The notes: generated from the sequence alone by a model not told the origin. Counted from the stretch's first letter, positions 25,439-34,928 are shown. The stretch: 64,000 nt of DNA from Promicromonospora sukumoe 327MFSha3.1 (GCF_000385135.1 NZ_ARQM01000003.1:1-64000), one strand, 5' to 3'. Program-made: numbers and translations.

Positions 25439-25467
25439 AACCTACCGGGTGAAGAGCACGATAGGTT
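25439..25467. promoter_or_regulatory. Twin divergent leaderless promoters of the betaine importer
   Basis: TAGGTT occurs on the minus strand at 25439-25444, seven bases before ATG 25431, and on the plus strand at 25462-25467, seven bases before ATG 25475. Both divergent genes thus have an identical -10-like hexamer at the distance that places transcription start at the start codon. No clear -35 boxes. Confidence 0.6.
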
Positions 25468-25474
25468 TTACGGC

Positions 25475-26134
25475 ATGCCCGGCAACCCGTGGTTCTCCTG
25501 GTCCTACGTGGTCGACAACGCGCCCCTGATCTGGCAGCGCACCGTCGAGCACGCCGGCCTGACGATCGAGGCGGTCGCGATCTCGGCGGCCATCGCCATC
25601 CCGCTGGGGGCGCTGGTCTCCCGGTCGCGGTGGCTGGCCGGGCCGGTGCTCGGCACGGCGGCCGTCATGTACACGGTGCCGTCGCTGGCCCTGTTCGCGA
25701 TCCTGGCGCCGCTGCTCGGGATCGGCCGCACGCCGGTCCTGGTGGGCCTGGTGGTCTACGCGCTGCTGATCATCCTGCGCAACACCGTCGCGGGTCTGTC
25801 CACCGTGGACCCGGCCGTCACCGACGCCGCCCGCGGCCTGGGCTACGGGCCCGGCCGGCTGCTGGTGCAGGTGGCCATGCCGAGCGCGCTGCCGAGCATC
25901 ATCGCCGGGCTGCGCCTGGCCACCGTGTCCACCGTCGCGCTGGTGACCGTGGGCATCGTCGTCGGGTACGGCGGGCTGGGGCAGCTCATGTTCCAGGGCT
26001 TCCGCAACAACTTCTACCGGGCCGAGATCATGACGGCGACGCTCGCGACCATCGCGCTCGCCCTCGTGCTCGACCTGGCCCTGTGGGCCGTCGGCAGACT
26101 CCTGACCCCCTGGCTGCGCGGGAGGGCGTCATGA
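25475..26134 (+). CDS. Quaternary-amine ABC importer permease (OpuCB type)
   Basis: A 219-residue inner-membrane permease with about six helices and the BPD_transp_1 coupling loop TDAARGLGYGPGRLLVQVAMPSALP. The family signature VGIVVGYGGLGQLMFQGF is present. Works with the next gene as a heterodimer. Its stop overlaps the next start (ATGA). Confidence 0.93.
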   Translation: MPGNPWFSWSYVVDNAPLIWQRTVEHAGLTIEAVAISAAIAIPLGALVSRSRWLAGPVLGTAAVMYTVPSLALFAILAPLLGIGRTPVLVGLVVYALLIILRNTVAGLSTVDPAVTDAARGLGYGPGRLLVQVAMPSALPSIIAGLRLATVSTVALVTVGIVVGYGGLGQLMFQGFRNNFYRAEIMTATLATIALALVLDLALWAVGRLLTPWLRGRAS

Positions 26135-26814
26135 GCGCCCCCACCGGCGTCCTCCAGGAGGCGATCGTCTGGCTGAACGACCCCCTGACCTGGACCGAGC
26201 CCGGTGGCATCCTCGAGCTCGCGGGCGAGCACCTGGTGATGACGGCGATCGCGGTGGCCGTCGCCGCCGCCGTCGCCATCCCGACCGGCGCCTGGCTGGG
26301 GCACAGCGGCCGGGGCGCGGGCACCGTCGTCTGGCTCACGAACGCGTCCCGCGCGCTGCCGACGCTCGGCATCATCCTGCTGCTCGCCGCGGGCGGGCTG
26401 TTCGGCAACACCGCCACCGTCATCGCCGCGGCGTTCTTCGCCGTGCCGGTGCTGCTGGTCAACACCTACGAGGGCGTACGCGGCGCCGACCCCGACGCCA
26501 AGGACGCCGCGCGCGGCATGGGCATGAGCGACGGGCGCATCCTGCTGCAGGTCGAGCTGCCGCTGGCCACGACGCTGGTCTCCGCGGGCCTGCGGGTGAC
26601 GATCGTGCAGGTCGTCGCCACGATCCCGCTCGCCGCGCTGGCGGGCGGCGGCGGCCTGGGTCAGATCATCGCGCTGGGCATGGGCACGCAGCGCTACGGC
26701 GAGGTGCTGGCGGGCGGCATCGTGGTCGCGGGGCTGTGTCTCGCGATCGACGGCGTGCTCGCGATCGGGCAGCGCCTGACCACACCGGCGCCGCTGCGGG
26801 TCCGGGCGGGCTAG
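26131..26814 (+). CDS. Quaternary-amine ABC importer permease (OpuCD type)
   Basis: A 227-residue permease paralogous to its neighbour, with coupling loop KDAARGMGMSDGRILLQVELPLA and ALAGGGGLGQIIALGMG. The TNASRALPTLGI segment is typical of OpuCD. Length normal. The gap to the binding-protein gene is 135 bp. Confidence 0.93.
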   Translation: MSAPTGVLQEAIVWLNDPLTWTEPGGILELAGEHLVMTAIAVAVAAAVAIPTGAWLGHSGRGAGTVVWLTNASRALPTLGIILLLAAGGLFGNTATVIAAAFFAVPVLLVNTYEGVRGADPDAKDAARGMGMSDGRILLQVELPLATTLVSAGLRVTIVQVVATIPLAALAGGGGLGQIIALGMGTQRYGEVLAGGIVVAGLCLAIDGVLAIGQRLTTPAPLRVRAG

Positions 26815-26949
26815 AACCCGCCGAGCGGCCTAATGTAACGACATCCTCACGAGCGGGTTTATCCCTTGCCATCGACCGCCTGCCGGGGTCGAATGGGACA
26901 GATCGAAGCCGTAGAACAGATGTACGTCACCCACGTTCGGAGACATTCG

Positions 26950-27981
26950 ATGAAGTTCCCCCGTACGCACGTTTCCCTGCCCCGCGCGCTCGGCGCCGCG
27001 GCAGCCGTCGTCTCCCTCGCTTTCCTGACCGCCTGTGGCGAACCCGGTTCGGCCGGCGGCGGGGGTGGCAGCAGCGAGACCGGGGGCAGCAGCCTCGCGG
27101 CCTGCGAGGCGGTCCCCGGCGACGAGCTGGTGGTGCTCGAGGACGACAAGCAGCTCCAGACCGTCGACAACATCATCCCGGCGGTCAACGCCGCGGCGGT
27201 GGAGGGCGACGACAACCTGGTCCCGCTGCTCGACACCGTCTCCGCGGCGCTCGACACGGACACCCTCATCGGCCTGAACAAGGCCGTCGACGTCGACCGC
27301 CGCACCTCGAAGGAGGTCGCCGAGGAGTTCGTGGCCGACGCCGGGCTCGACAACCCCGAGCAGAGCGGCAGCGGCAAGGTCGTCGTCGGCGCCGCCGACT
27401 TCGCCGAGAGCGCCACGCTCGGCACCATCTACGCGACGGTGCTGAACGCCGCCGGGTACGACGCCGAGGTCACCACCATCGGCAACCGCGAGGCGTACCT
27501 CCCCGCGCTGGAGGACGGCAAGCAGGTCCAGGTGATCCCCGAGTACGTGGGCACGCTGACCGAGTTCATCAACAAGGACGTCAACGGCGCCGACGCCGAG
27601 CCCGTCGCGAGCAGCGACCTCGACGCGACGGTCGAGGGCCTCACGGGTCTCGGCGAGGAGGTCGGCCTCGTGTTCGGCACGCCCTCCCCCGCCCAGGACC
27701 AGAACGCCTTCGCCGTGACCAAGGCCTTCGCGGACGAGCACAGCCTCACCACGCTCAGCGAGCTCGCCGAGGCGTGCGGCGGCCTGGTGCTCGGCGGCCC
27801 GCCGGAGTGCACGGAGCGCCCGTTCTGCCAGCCGGGCCTGGAGGAGACCTACGGCCTGGAGTTCGCGGAGTTCCGCTCGCTCGACGCCGGCGGCCCGCTG
27901 ACCAAGTCGGCGCTGCAGCAGGGCGAGGTCACTCTCGGCCTGGTCTTCAGCTCGGACGGCTCGCTGACGCCCACGAGCTGA
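26950..27981 (+). CDS. Quaternary-amine ABC importer binding lipoprotein, apparently circularly permuted
   Basis: A 343-residue OpuAC/OpuCC-type receptor. The signal peptide ends in lipobox SLAFLTACGE with a Gly/Ser tether. The order of parts is unusual. The segment DELVVLEDDKQLQTVDNIIP through NKAVDVDRRTSKEVAEEF, which normally forms the C-terminus in this family, comes first (about 60-130). The usual N-terminal start GKVVVGAADFAESATLG comes next, and the protein ends at LGLVFSSDGSLTPTS, just where the LVVLEDDK segment would normally follow. All parts of the fold seem present. GGAGA precedes ATG 26950. Confidence 0.88.
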   Translation: MKFPRTHVSLPRALGAAAAVVSLAFLTACGEPGSAGGGGGSSETGGSSLAACEAVPGDELVVLEDDKQLQTVDNIIPAVNAAAVEGDDNLVPLLDTVSAALDTDTLIGLNKAVDVDRRTSKEVAEEFVADAGLDNPEQSGSGKVVVGAADFAESATLGTIYATVLNAAGYDAEVTTIGNREAYLPALEDGKQVQVIPEYVGTLTEFINKDVNGADAEPVASSDLDATVEGLTGLGEEVGLVFGTPSPAQDQNAFAVTKAFADEHSLTTLSELAEACGGLVLGGPPECTERPFCQPGLEETYGLEFAEFRSLDAGGPLTKSALQQGEVTLGLVFSSDGSLTPTS

Positions 27982-28033
27982 CGCGCCGCTGACCCGTCCG
28001 GCCTCGGGTGGCCTGACGACTGCGCAGTTCCCT

Positions 28034-28093
28034 TTCGAGGCCTAGGTTTCTTCGCTTTGACCGGTGTCAAAGCGAAGAAACCTAGGCCTCGAA
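28034..28093. terminator. Long 28-bp stem hairpin between convergent genes
   Basis: Perfect 28-bp arms (28034-28061, 28066-28093) around a CGGT loop, with a CCTAGG core. It lies between the convergent ends of the betaine receptor and the flavin oxidoreductase, fitting a two-way terminator. The sequence is less GC-rich than its surroundings (it includes TTTCTTCGCTTTGAC) and has no relative elsewhere in the window. Confidence 0.78.
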
Positions 28094-28121
28094 GTGGTTT
28101 GCAGCCCGGATCATGGGCAGG

Positions 28122-29735
28122 TCACAGGCCGTACGACTCCAGGAAGCGGATCCAGACCTCGCTCACCGTCGGGTACGCCGGGACCGCGTGCCACAGCCGG
28201 TCCAGCGGCACCTCGCCGACGACGGCGATGGTCGCGGCGTGCAGCATCTCGCCGGCGTCGGGCCCCACGAAGGTGGCGCCCACGAGCACCCGCCGCTGCG
28301 TGTCGACCAGCACCTGGGCACGTCCCGTGTACCCGGGGCCGTCCACGCTCGCGCCCGCCATCCAGGACAGGTCGTACGACACCGCCTCGACGGGGATGCC
28401 GGCGGCGCGCGCCTCACGCTCCGTGGGTCCCACCCAGCTGACCTGCGGCCGCGTGAACACCACCTGCACGCGCGCCCCGTGGTCGGCGGTCGCGGCGTAG
28501 CGCGACCACGGCCGGCCCTCCTGCCCGACGGCGGGCCCCGGCTCACCGGTGGTCGGGGACCGGTCGCCCGCCTGCGTGCCGTACCGCGCCGCGACCACGT
28601 CGCCGACGATCCGGCCCTGGTACTTGCCCTGGTGCGTGGTGGCCGCGCGGCCGGTCACGTCGCCGCAGGCGTACAGCCAGCCGCCCGGCACGCCCACGAC
28701 CTCGAGCGACTCGGTGACGGGGAGCGCCCCGTGGCGGCCCAGCCTCGACTCGTCGAGGCCCACGGCCTCAACGTTCAGGTCCGTCGTGCGCGGCACCCGC
28801 CCCGTCGCGACGAGGATCTCGGCGGCGGTGACCTTGTCGCCGTCGGACAGGCTGACCGTCACCGGGCCGGCGGGCTCGCTCTCGCTCCCGGTGCCGGGCC
28901 GGTCCACGGAGGCGACCTCCACGCCCGTCCGGACGTCGACGCCGGCCGCGCGCAGCGACTCCGCGACCATCTCGCCCGCGAACGGCTCGGCGTTGGACAG
29001 CAGGCCGCCCCGGGCCAGCAGCGTCACCCTGGCACCGAAGTCCGCGTACGCGTTCGCCATCTCGACGCCCACCACGCCGCCGCCGATCACCACGAGGGAC
29101 TCGGGCACCGACTCGGCCCCCGTGGCCTCGCGGCTGGACCAGGGCGAGGCCGCCGCCAGGCCCGGGGTGTCGGGCAGCACGGGCACGCTGCCGGTCGCCG
29201 CGATCACCGCGTGCCGGGCACGCAGCAGCCGGGTCACCGGTGCCTCGCCCGTCTCGGCCTCCCCCAGCCCGCCGCCAATGTCACCGTCCTCGTCGCCGGC
29301 GCCGCCTGCCGAACCGGCGGGCGTCTCCCGCGGCACCGTGACCTCGACCAGCCGCTCGCCGGCCAGCCGGCCGTGCCCGCGCACCAGCGTCAGGCCGGCC
29401 CCCTCGACCCACGAGACCTGCCCGGAGTCGTCCCAGTTGTTCGTGATCTCGTTCCGGCGGGCCAGGACCGCGGCGACGTCGATGTCCCCCGGGTCGGCCA
29501 GGCCGGGCGTGTCCCGGGCCAGGGCACGCACCGTGCCGGCCCGCAGCAGCACCTTGGACGGCATGCAGGCCCAGTACGAGCACTCGCCGCCCACGAGCTC
29601 GGACTCGACAAGGGCCACGGACAGGCCGGTACGCGAGGCGCGGTCCGCCGCGTTCTCGCCCACCGGCCCGCCGCCGATCACGATCACGTCGTAGGTCTCG
29701 TCCGCCTCGCCAGGGGTCTCAGGTGCGTTGTTCAT
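28122..29735 (-). CDS. FAD pyridine-nucleotide disulfide oxidoreductase
   Basis: A 537-residue flavoprotein of the dihydrolipoamide-dehydrogenase/mercuric-reductase group. FAD motif VIVIGGGPVGENAADRA, redox-active cysteines in GGECSYWACMPSK, NAD(P) motif LVVIGGGVVGVEMANAYADFG, second FAD motif GGWLYACGDVTG, and a C-terminal dimer domain with AVPAYPTVSEVW. It lacks the usual His-x-x-x-x-Glu catalytic pair of lipoamide dehydrogenase (HAVPAYPTVSE is the nearest match), so the substrate is unknown. A Gly/Asp/Glu-rich insert occurs at about 130-165. Confidence 0.88.
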   Translation of the reverse strand: MNNAPETPGEADETYDVIVIGGGPVGENAADRASRTGLSVALVESELVGGECSYWACMPSKVLLRAGTVRALARDTPGLADPGDIDVAAVLARRNEITNNWDDSGQVSWVEGAGLTLVRGHGRLAGERLVEVTVPRETPAGSAGGAGDEDGDIGGGLGEAETGEAPVTRLLRARHAVIAATGSVPVLPDTPGLAAASPWSSREATGAESVPESLVVIGGGVVGVEMANAYADFGARVTLLARGGLLSNAEPFAGEMVAESLRAAGVDVRTGVEVASVDRPGTGSESEPAGPVTVSLSDGDKVTAAEILVATGRVPRTTDLNVEAVGLDESRLGRHGALPVTESLEVVGVPGGWLYACGDVTGRAATTHQGKYQGRIVGDVVAARYGTQAGDRSPTTGEPGPAVGQEGRPWSRYAATADHGARVQVVFTRPQVSWVGPTEREARAAGIPVEAVSYDLSWMAGASVDGPGYTGRAQVLVDTQRRVLVGATFVGPDAGEMLHAATIAVVGEVPLDRLWHAVPAYPTVSEVWIRFLESYGL

Positions 29736-29897
29736 GTCGTCATCCTGGACCGAACCTCCGACACCGGTCCATCGGACGTGAGGTGGAGGGTGAAGCAAAG
29801 GCGTTATACCCCATCCCGAAAATAGGGCCTCTGGTACGAAACGCCCGGGTTCGCTAGCGTTCGGGCACACCCGGCCGAGTGCGAGGAGGCGCCCGTG

Positions 29898-30527
29898 ATG
29901 TCCGAGGTCACCAGCTACGAGTCGGTCGACCAGGCGGCGCGCGAGCTGCGGCTCGGCGTGTGCCGCGCGGTGTTCACGGGGGCGGGCACGACCACCACGG
30001 CCGGCGAGGCCACGGGCGGCCGGGCGCTGCACGTCTTCGAGGAGGGGGTGGTGGTCCGCGGCGCGAAGGGCCGGGTCCTGCCCTATCGCTGGGAGCAGGC
30101 GCGGGTGGTCCGGGTCGGGGTCCGGCCCGCGGGCTCCGCGGACAGCCGGGGCAGGTGGTCGTACGGCCTGCTGAGCGCGACCACGCCGCCGGTCGTCATG
30201 GGCGAGTTCGAGCGCATCGACGTCTGGGGGCCCGCGCTCGAGGCGGCGATCACCCGCGCCACCACGCCCCGCGTTCTGGACGAGCTCGCCGAGGGACGGA
30301 CGGTCCCGTTCGGGCCCGTTTCCGCGACGCCCGAGGGGCTGGCCGTCGACGGACGGCTGACCCCGTGGGCCGACGTCACGAACCTCCGGATCGACGACGG
30401 CTACCTGCAGTGGAGGCAGCGGGGCAGGCCGGTCCGGTCGTCGGTGCCGGCCGACGACGTGCCGAACCTCCTCGTGCTCGTCTGCGTGGCCGACCACCTC
30501 GCCGCGGCATCCCCGTCCCCGGAGTAG
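29898..30527 (+). CDS. Hypothetical protein, DUF6585-like
   Basis: A 209-residue soluble protein, predicted mostly beta in the first half (ALHVFEEGVVVRGAKGRVLPYRW; ITRATTPRVLDELAEGRTVPFGPV), like small PH-like proteins named DUF6585 in actinobacteria. No signal peptide or catalytic motif. GAGGAGG at 29883-29889 serves either GTG 29895 or ATG 29898. Upstream lies a 160-bp divergent gap. Function unknown. Confidence 0.72.
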   Translation: MSEVTSYESVDQAARELRLGVCRAVFTGAGTTTTAGEATGGRALHVFEEGVVVRGAKGRVLPYRWEQARVVRVGVRPAGSADSRGRWSYGLLSATTPPVVMGEFERIDVWGPALEAAITRATTPRVLDELAEGRTVPFGPVSATPEGLAVDGRLTPWADVTNLRIDDGYLQWRQRGRPVRSSVPADDVPNLLVLVCVADHLAAASPSPE

Positions 30528-30540
30528 GTCCCCGGGTCGG

Positions 30541-31344
30541 TCAGGCCCGGCGGGCGGGCGCGTCCCGCACCAGCACGACGTCGGCCGAGGCCTTCTGGCC
30601 GAAGACGTCCAGGACGTCGACCACGAGGTCCTGCACCAGCGCGTCCAGGTGCGCCACGGCCGCCGGGTCGTCGACGTCGCCCACGTGGCCGTAGACGGTC
30701 AGCGTGAGCAGGCCCCAGAGCCGGGCCGAGCACAGGTTCATCGCGTGCAGCAGCCCGAGCGGGACGTCCGGCGGAAAGCCCGGGACCGCCAGCATGGCGT
30801 CGCGCGCGGCCCGCAGGTGCGGGAGCAGGGCCGGGGCGATCTCGTCGTCGGGCACCACCGGGCAGCCCGCCTGCCACCAGGCGAGGGCGATCGGCGTGAA
30901 CGCGCCGCCCACGCGGTCGAGGGACATCAGCGGCGGGTGGCGGGGGTCGTCGGCGGTGTCGCCCTCCTGGCCGCGGATGCGCAGCCGGCCCGACATCAGC
31001 AGGTCGTACTCGTTGCGGTGCGTGAGGCACCAGCGGAACAGCTCGTGGATCACGCCGTGGCACTGCGCGGCCGGATCGTCCGCGGGCTGTCGCACCCGGG
31101 CCCGCTCCACGGAGGCCAGGAGCTCGTCGGTCACGTGCTGGTGCGTGGCGTGCAGCAGCCCGGGCCGGCCGTCGAAGTACCGGTACAGGCCGGGCGCGGC
31201 GATCCCGACGTCCTTGGCGACGGCCTGCATCGTGACGCCGTCCGCGCCGTGCTCCTCCAGCAGGCGGCGCACCGAGGCCAGCGCCTGGTTCAGCAGCTCG
31301 CGGCGCAGCCGGGCGCGACGGCCCGTCGGCTCGCGCGGGGTCAT
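30541..31344 (-). CDS. TetR-family regulator (tandem copy 1)
   Basis: A 267-residue regulator with an N-terminal HTH (about 15-60, GVTMQAVAKDVGIAAPGLYRYFDGR) and a long C-terminal ligand domain containing WCLTHRNEYDLLMSG. It starts inside the stop codon of a similar regulator (ATGA). The matching LYRYF..R, H-x-NE-[YF]-DLLL-x-G and VPLGL patterns show the two are paralogues. Possible targets include its own operon; no catabolic partner is visible. Confidence 0.88.
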   Translation of the reverse strand: MTPREPTGRRARLRRELLNQALASVRRLLEEHGADGVTMQAVAKDVGIAAPGLYRYFDGRPGLLHATHQHVTDELLASVERARVRQPADDPAAQCHGVIHELFRWCLTHRNEYDLLMSGRLRIRGQEGDTADDPRHPPLMSLDRVGGAFTPIALAWWQAGCPVVPDDEIAPALLPHLRAARDAMLAVPGFPPDVPLGLLHAMNLCSARLWGLLTLTVYGHVGDVDDPAAVAHLDALVQDLVVDVLDVFGQKASADVVLVRDAPARRA

Positions 31345-32147
31345 GACCCGCCTCGCTCTCCGGTGTCGGCGAACACCGGTTCCAGCAGGACGGCGGGGCT
31401 GGGCAACATGCCGAAGAGCGCGAGGTTGCGCTCGTTCAGGTCGTCGAGCAGCGCGGTGATGTAGTCGTGCCGCACCGGCCCGTCGGGTTCGAGCACGTGG
31501 TTGTAGACCGTCATGCACAGCAGGCCGAAGGTGCGCTGCCAGGCCACGCGGACGGCGGCGACCAGCCCGAGCGGCACGTCGCGGGGAGCGTCGGGGAACG
31601 CCGCGAGCAACGCGTCGCGGCGCGCGGTCAGCTCGGCCTCGAGCTCCGGGGACACCGGGTCGTCGAACCGGACCGCGCCGTCGGCCCACTGCGCGGCGAC
31701 CGCCGGGAACGCGAGGGCGGCCACCTCGTAGAACGTGCCGCCGCCGGCCTCGCCCGCCACGGCGCCGTCCTCGCCGGCCAGGCGCAGGCCGGCGCCCAGG
31801 AGCAGGTCGAACTCGTTGGGGTGCGCCACGCACCAGGCGAACATCGCGTAGGTCAGCGCGTGCACCTCGGCGGCACGGTCACCGGCGGGCTGGCGGGCGA
31901 CCGCCGCGCGGACGTGCCCGACCAGCTCGTCGAGCACGTGCCGGTAGGTGGCCCGCAGCAGGTCGGAACGGCTCGGGAAGTACCGGTAGAGCCCCGGCCC
32001 GGCGATGCCGATCTCCCGACTGACGGCCAGCATCGTCACGCTCTCGAGCCCGCCGTCCGCGAGCAGCCGGCGCGCCACGTCGATCGAGCTGCTCAGCAGT
32101 TCCTCGCGCCGACGTCGCCGGGTCGTGCTCTCTGCGCTGCGGGCCAC
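31341..32147 (-). CDS. TetR-family regulator (tandem copy 2)
   Basis: A 268-residue paralogue of the next gene with HTH SVTMLAVSREIGIAGPGLYRYFPSR and ligand-domain segment WCVAHPNEFDLLLGAG. GTG 32147 is chosen because the longer frame runs through the palindromic repeat at 32220-32275, which is unlikely to be coding here. A GGAG lies about 14 bases upstream, so the exact start is uncertain. Confidence 0.85.
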   Translation of the reverse strand: MARSAESTTRRRRREELLSSSIDVARRLLADGGLESVTMLAVSREIGIAGPGLYRYFPSRSDLLRATYRHVLDELVGHVRAAVARQPAGDRAAEVHALTYAMFAWCVAHPNEFDLLLGAGLRLAGEDGAVAGEAGGGTFYEVAALAFPAVAAQWADGAVRFDDPVSPELEAELTARRDALLAAFPDAPRDVPLGLVAAVRVAWQRTFGLLCMTVYNHVLEPDGPVRHDYITALLDDLNERNLALFGMLPSPAVLLEPVFADTGERGGS

Positions 32148-32219
32148 GAGGCGTACGTGTTCTCCATCTGGGGGCTGACTGTGCGGCCCCAGTCTCGCAC
32201 GCAAAGCACCCTGACAGCG

Positions 32220-32275
32220 CGAACGTAGGGTTGGTCGCCCCATCAGACGTCATGCGGCGACCAACCCTACGTTCG
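32220..32275. repeat. 56-bp palindromic repeat, copy B
   Basis: 19-bp perfect arms (32220-32238, 32257-32275) sharing CGAACGTAGGGTTGGTCG with copies at 1892 and 49938. It lies between the 3' end of tex and the start of the TetR pair, a position that would suit a terminator for tex. Confidence 0.88.
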
Positions 32276-32304
32276 AGCACCTCGCGGGCAGCGCCCGCGG
32301 CGTG

Positions 32305-34704
32305 TCAGGCCAGGCCTGCGCGGCGGAGGGCGTCCGCCATGGCGGTGTCGGCCGGGGCCGGGCGGCCGCGGCCGCCCTGTCCGCCCTGTCCACGCTGCCC
32401 CTGGCCCTGGCCGCCCTGACCTCGGCCCTGGCCCCCGCGGCCACGGCCCTCGCCGCCGCCCGGGCGCCCGCCACGCTGACCGCCCTGACCGCCGCCGGAG
32501 CTGCCCGAGCTGCGGCCGCCGGGGGCCGCGCCGACCTCGTCGTCCAGCCGCAGGGTCAGGGAGACCCGCTTGCGCTGGAGGTCGATGTCCAGGACCTTCA
32601 CCTTGACGATGTCGCCCGACTTCACGACCTCGCGCGGGTCGCTGACGAAGTTCTTCGACATGGCCGAGACGTGCACGAGCCCGTCCTGGTGCACGCCGAT
32701 GTCCACGAACGCGCCGAACGCGGCCACGTTGGTCACCTGCCCCTCCAGCACCATGCCGGGCACCAGGTCGCCGAGGGTCTCGACGCCGTCGGCGAAGGAG
32801 GCCGTGGTGAACGCCGGACGCGGGTCGCGGCCCGGCTTCTCCAGCTCGGCGAAGATGTCGGTCACGGTCGGCAGACCGAACGTCTCGTCCACGAACTCGG
32901 TGGGCCGCAGCGTGCGCAGGGCACCGCCGTTGCCGATGAGCGCCTGCACGTCCGTGCCCGACGCCGTCACGATGCGCCGCGCCAGCGGGTACGCCTCGGG
33001 GTGCACCGAGGACGCGTCCAGCGGCTCGGCGCCGCCCGAGACCTTGAGAAAGCCCGCGCACTGCTCGAACGCCTTGGGGCCCAGGCGCGGCACGTCCTTC
33101 AGCGCGGCGCGCGACGCGTACGGGCCGTTGGCGTCCCGGTGGGCCACGATGTTCTCGGCGAGCGTCGAGGTGATGCCCGAGACGCGCGACAGCAGCGGCA
33201 CCGACGCGGTGTTGAGGTCCACGCCGACGCCGTTGACGCAGTCCTCCACCACGGCGTCCAGCGACCGCGACAGCTTGGTCTCGGTGATGTCGTGCTGGTA
33301 CTGGCCCACGCCGATCGACTTGGGGTCGATCTTCACGAGCTCGGCGAGCGGGTCCTGGAGGCGGCGCGCGATCGAGACGGCGCCCCGGATGGACACGTCC
33401 AGGTCGGGCAGCTCCGCGCTGGCGTAGGCGGACGCCGAGTACACGGACGCTCCCGCCTCGGACACGACGGCCTTGGTCAGGCCGAGCTCCGGCACCTTCT
33501 TCATCAGGTCGGCGGCCAGTCGCTCGGTCTCGCGCGACGCCGTGCCGTTGCCGATCGCGACCAGGTCCACGTCGTGCTTCTGGGCCAGCCGGGCCAGCAC
33601 GGCCAGCGACTCGTCCCAGCGGTTGGCGGGCTGGTGCGGGTAGATGGTCGCGTGCTCCACGACCTTGCCCGTGGCGTCGACGACGGCGACCTTGACACCC
33701 GTGCGCAGGCCCGGGTCGAGGCCCATCGTGGCCCGCGTGCCGGCGGGCGCCGCGAGGAGCAGGTCGCGCAGGTTGGCGGCGAAGACGCGCACGGCCTCGT
33801 CCTCGGCCTCGGAGCGCAGCCGCAGGCGCACGTCGATACCGAGGTGCACCAGGATCTTGGTGCGCCAGGCCCAGCGGACCGTGTCGTTCAGCCAGCGGTC
33901 GGCCGGGCGGCCCTGGTTGGTGATGCCGAACTGGTGCGCGATCGTGCCCTCGTAGGACGTCGGCACGCCGGCCTCGATGCCCTCCTCGGGCTCGATCGTC
34001 AGGTCCAGCACGTCCTCCTTCTCGCCCCGGAACAGGGCGAGCACGCGGTGCGAGGGCAGGGACGACAGGGCCTCGGCGAACTCGAAGTAGTCCGAGAACT
34101 TGGCGCCCTTGTCCTGCGCGCCGTCGCGGACGCCGGACAGCATGCGCCCGCGCTTCCACAGCCGCTCGCGCAGGGTGCCGATCAGGTCGGCGTCCTCACC
34201 CATGCGCTCGACGAGGATCGCCCGGGCGCCGTCGAGCGCCGCGGCGGCGTCGGCCACGCCCTTGTCGGAGTCGACGTACGGGCCGGCGGCCTCGGTCGGG
34301 TCGAGCGACGGGTCGCCGAGCAGCGCCTCGGCGAGCGGCTCCAGGCCGGCCTCGCGCGCGATCTGCGCCTTGGTGCGCCGCTTGGGCTTGTACGGGAGGT
34401 AGATGTCCTCCAGACGCGACTTGGTCTCCGCCGCCAGGATCTGGGCTCGCAGCTCGTCCGTGAGCTTGCCCTGCTCCTGCACCGACGCCAGGATCGCCGC
34501 GCGCCGCTCCTCGAGCTCGCGCAGGTACCGCAGCCGCTCCTCGAGGGTGCGCAGCTGCGCGTCGTCGAGGGTGCCCGTCACCTCCTTGCGGTAGCGGGCG
34601 ATGAACGGCACGGTCGCGCCGCCGTCGAGCAGGTCGACGGCCGCGGTCACCTGCCCCTCCCGAACGCCCAGCTCCTCAGCGATGCGCTGGTTGATACTTG
34701 CCAA
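32305..34704 (-). CDS. tex: Tex-family transcription accessory protein
   Basis: A 799-residue nucleic-acid-binding protein of the Tex/Spt6 family. It has an N-terminal Tex domain ([35 protein letters not shown]), a YqgF-like RNase H fold ([16 protein letters not shown]), helix-hairpin-helix repeats ([19 protein letters not shown]) and an S1 RNA-binding domain ([31 protein letters not shown]). An Arg/Gly/Gln-rich tail of about 60 residues resembles RGG-box RNA binders and is unusual for a bacterial Tex. TTG 34704 is the likely start (SINQR follows, AGGA upstream); a GTG lies 15 bases earlier. Confidence 0.93.
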   Translation of the reverse strand: MASINQRIAEELGVREGQVTAAVDLLDGGATVPFIARYRKEVTGTLDDAQLRTLEERLRYLRELEERRAAILASVQEQGKLTDELRAQILAAETKSRLEDIYLPYKPKRRTKAQIAREAGLEPLAEALLGDPSLDPTEAAGPYVDSDKGVADAAAALDGARAILVERMGEDADLIGTLRERLWKRGRMLSGVRDGAQDKGAKFSDYFEFAEALSSLPSHRVLALFRGEKEDVLDLTIEPEEGIEAGVPTSYEGTIAHQFGITNQGRPADRWLNDTVRWAWRTKILVHLGIDVRLRLRSEAEDEAVRVFAANLRDLLLAAPAGTRATMGLDPGLRTGVKVAVVDATGKVVEHATIYPHQPANRWDESLAVLARLAQKHDVDLVAIGNGTASRETERLAADLMKKVPELGLTKAVVSEAGASVYSASAYASAELPDLDVSIRGAVSIARRLQDPLAELVKIDPKSIGVGQYQHDITETKLSRSLDAVVEDCVNGVGVDLNTASVPLLSRVSGITSTLAENIVAHRDANGPYASRAALKDVPRLGPKAFEQCAGFLKVSGGAEPLDASSVHPEAYPLARRIVTASGTDVQALIGNGGALRTLRPTEFVDETFGLPTVTDIFAELEKPGRDPRPAFTTASFADGVETLGDLVPGMVLEGQVTNVAAFGAFVDIGVHQDGLVHVSAMSKNFVSDPREVVKSGDIVKVKVLDIDLQRKRVSLTLRLDDEVGAAPGGRSSGSSGGGQGGQRGGRPGGGEGRGRGGQGRGQGGQGQGQRGQGGQGGRGRPAPADTAMADALRRAGLA

Positions 34705-34796
34705 CGTCCTGTACCTCACTTCAGGGGTCGAAACCCAGCCGGATGGTCGGGACAGATTGTGCCCGGCGCCACTGACATCTGTCGCATCCGCCCACG

Positions 34797-34842
34797 CGTG
34801 TCAGACACACAGGTCACCCGGGTGACCTGTGTGTCTGACACG
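34797..34842. repeat. 46-bp perfect palindrome (family 2, copy 2)
   Basis: Shares the core TCAGACnCnCAGGTCACC and its complement with 19611-19648. The two variable positions differ from copy 1, but on both arms together, so pairing is kept. Unlike copy 1 it lies between divergent genes (tex and the serpin), in a 224-bp intergenic region with no other clear signal. Confidence 0.85.
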
Positions 34843-34928
34843 GACGTGGGTGCAAGGCCGGGGCCCGCCGCCACACATCCAGATCAGGACCCGCCTGCGA
34901 GCGCGGGCCCCCGACCCCGGAGGAAACC

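Noticed and set aside
31341-32243. Longer TetR reading frame starting at 32243
   Set aside because: It would translate through palindrome copy B; the conserved region begins after the GTG at 32147.
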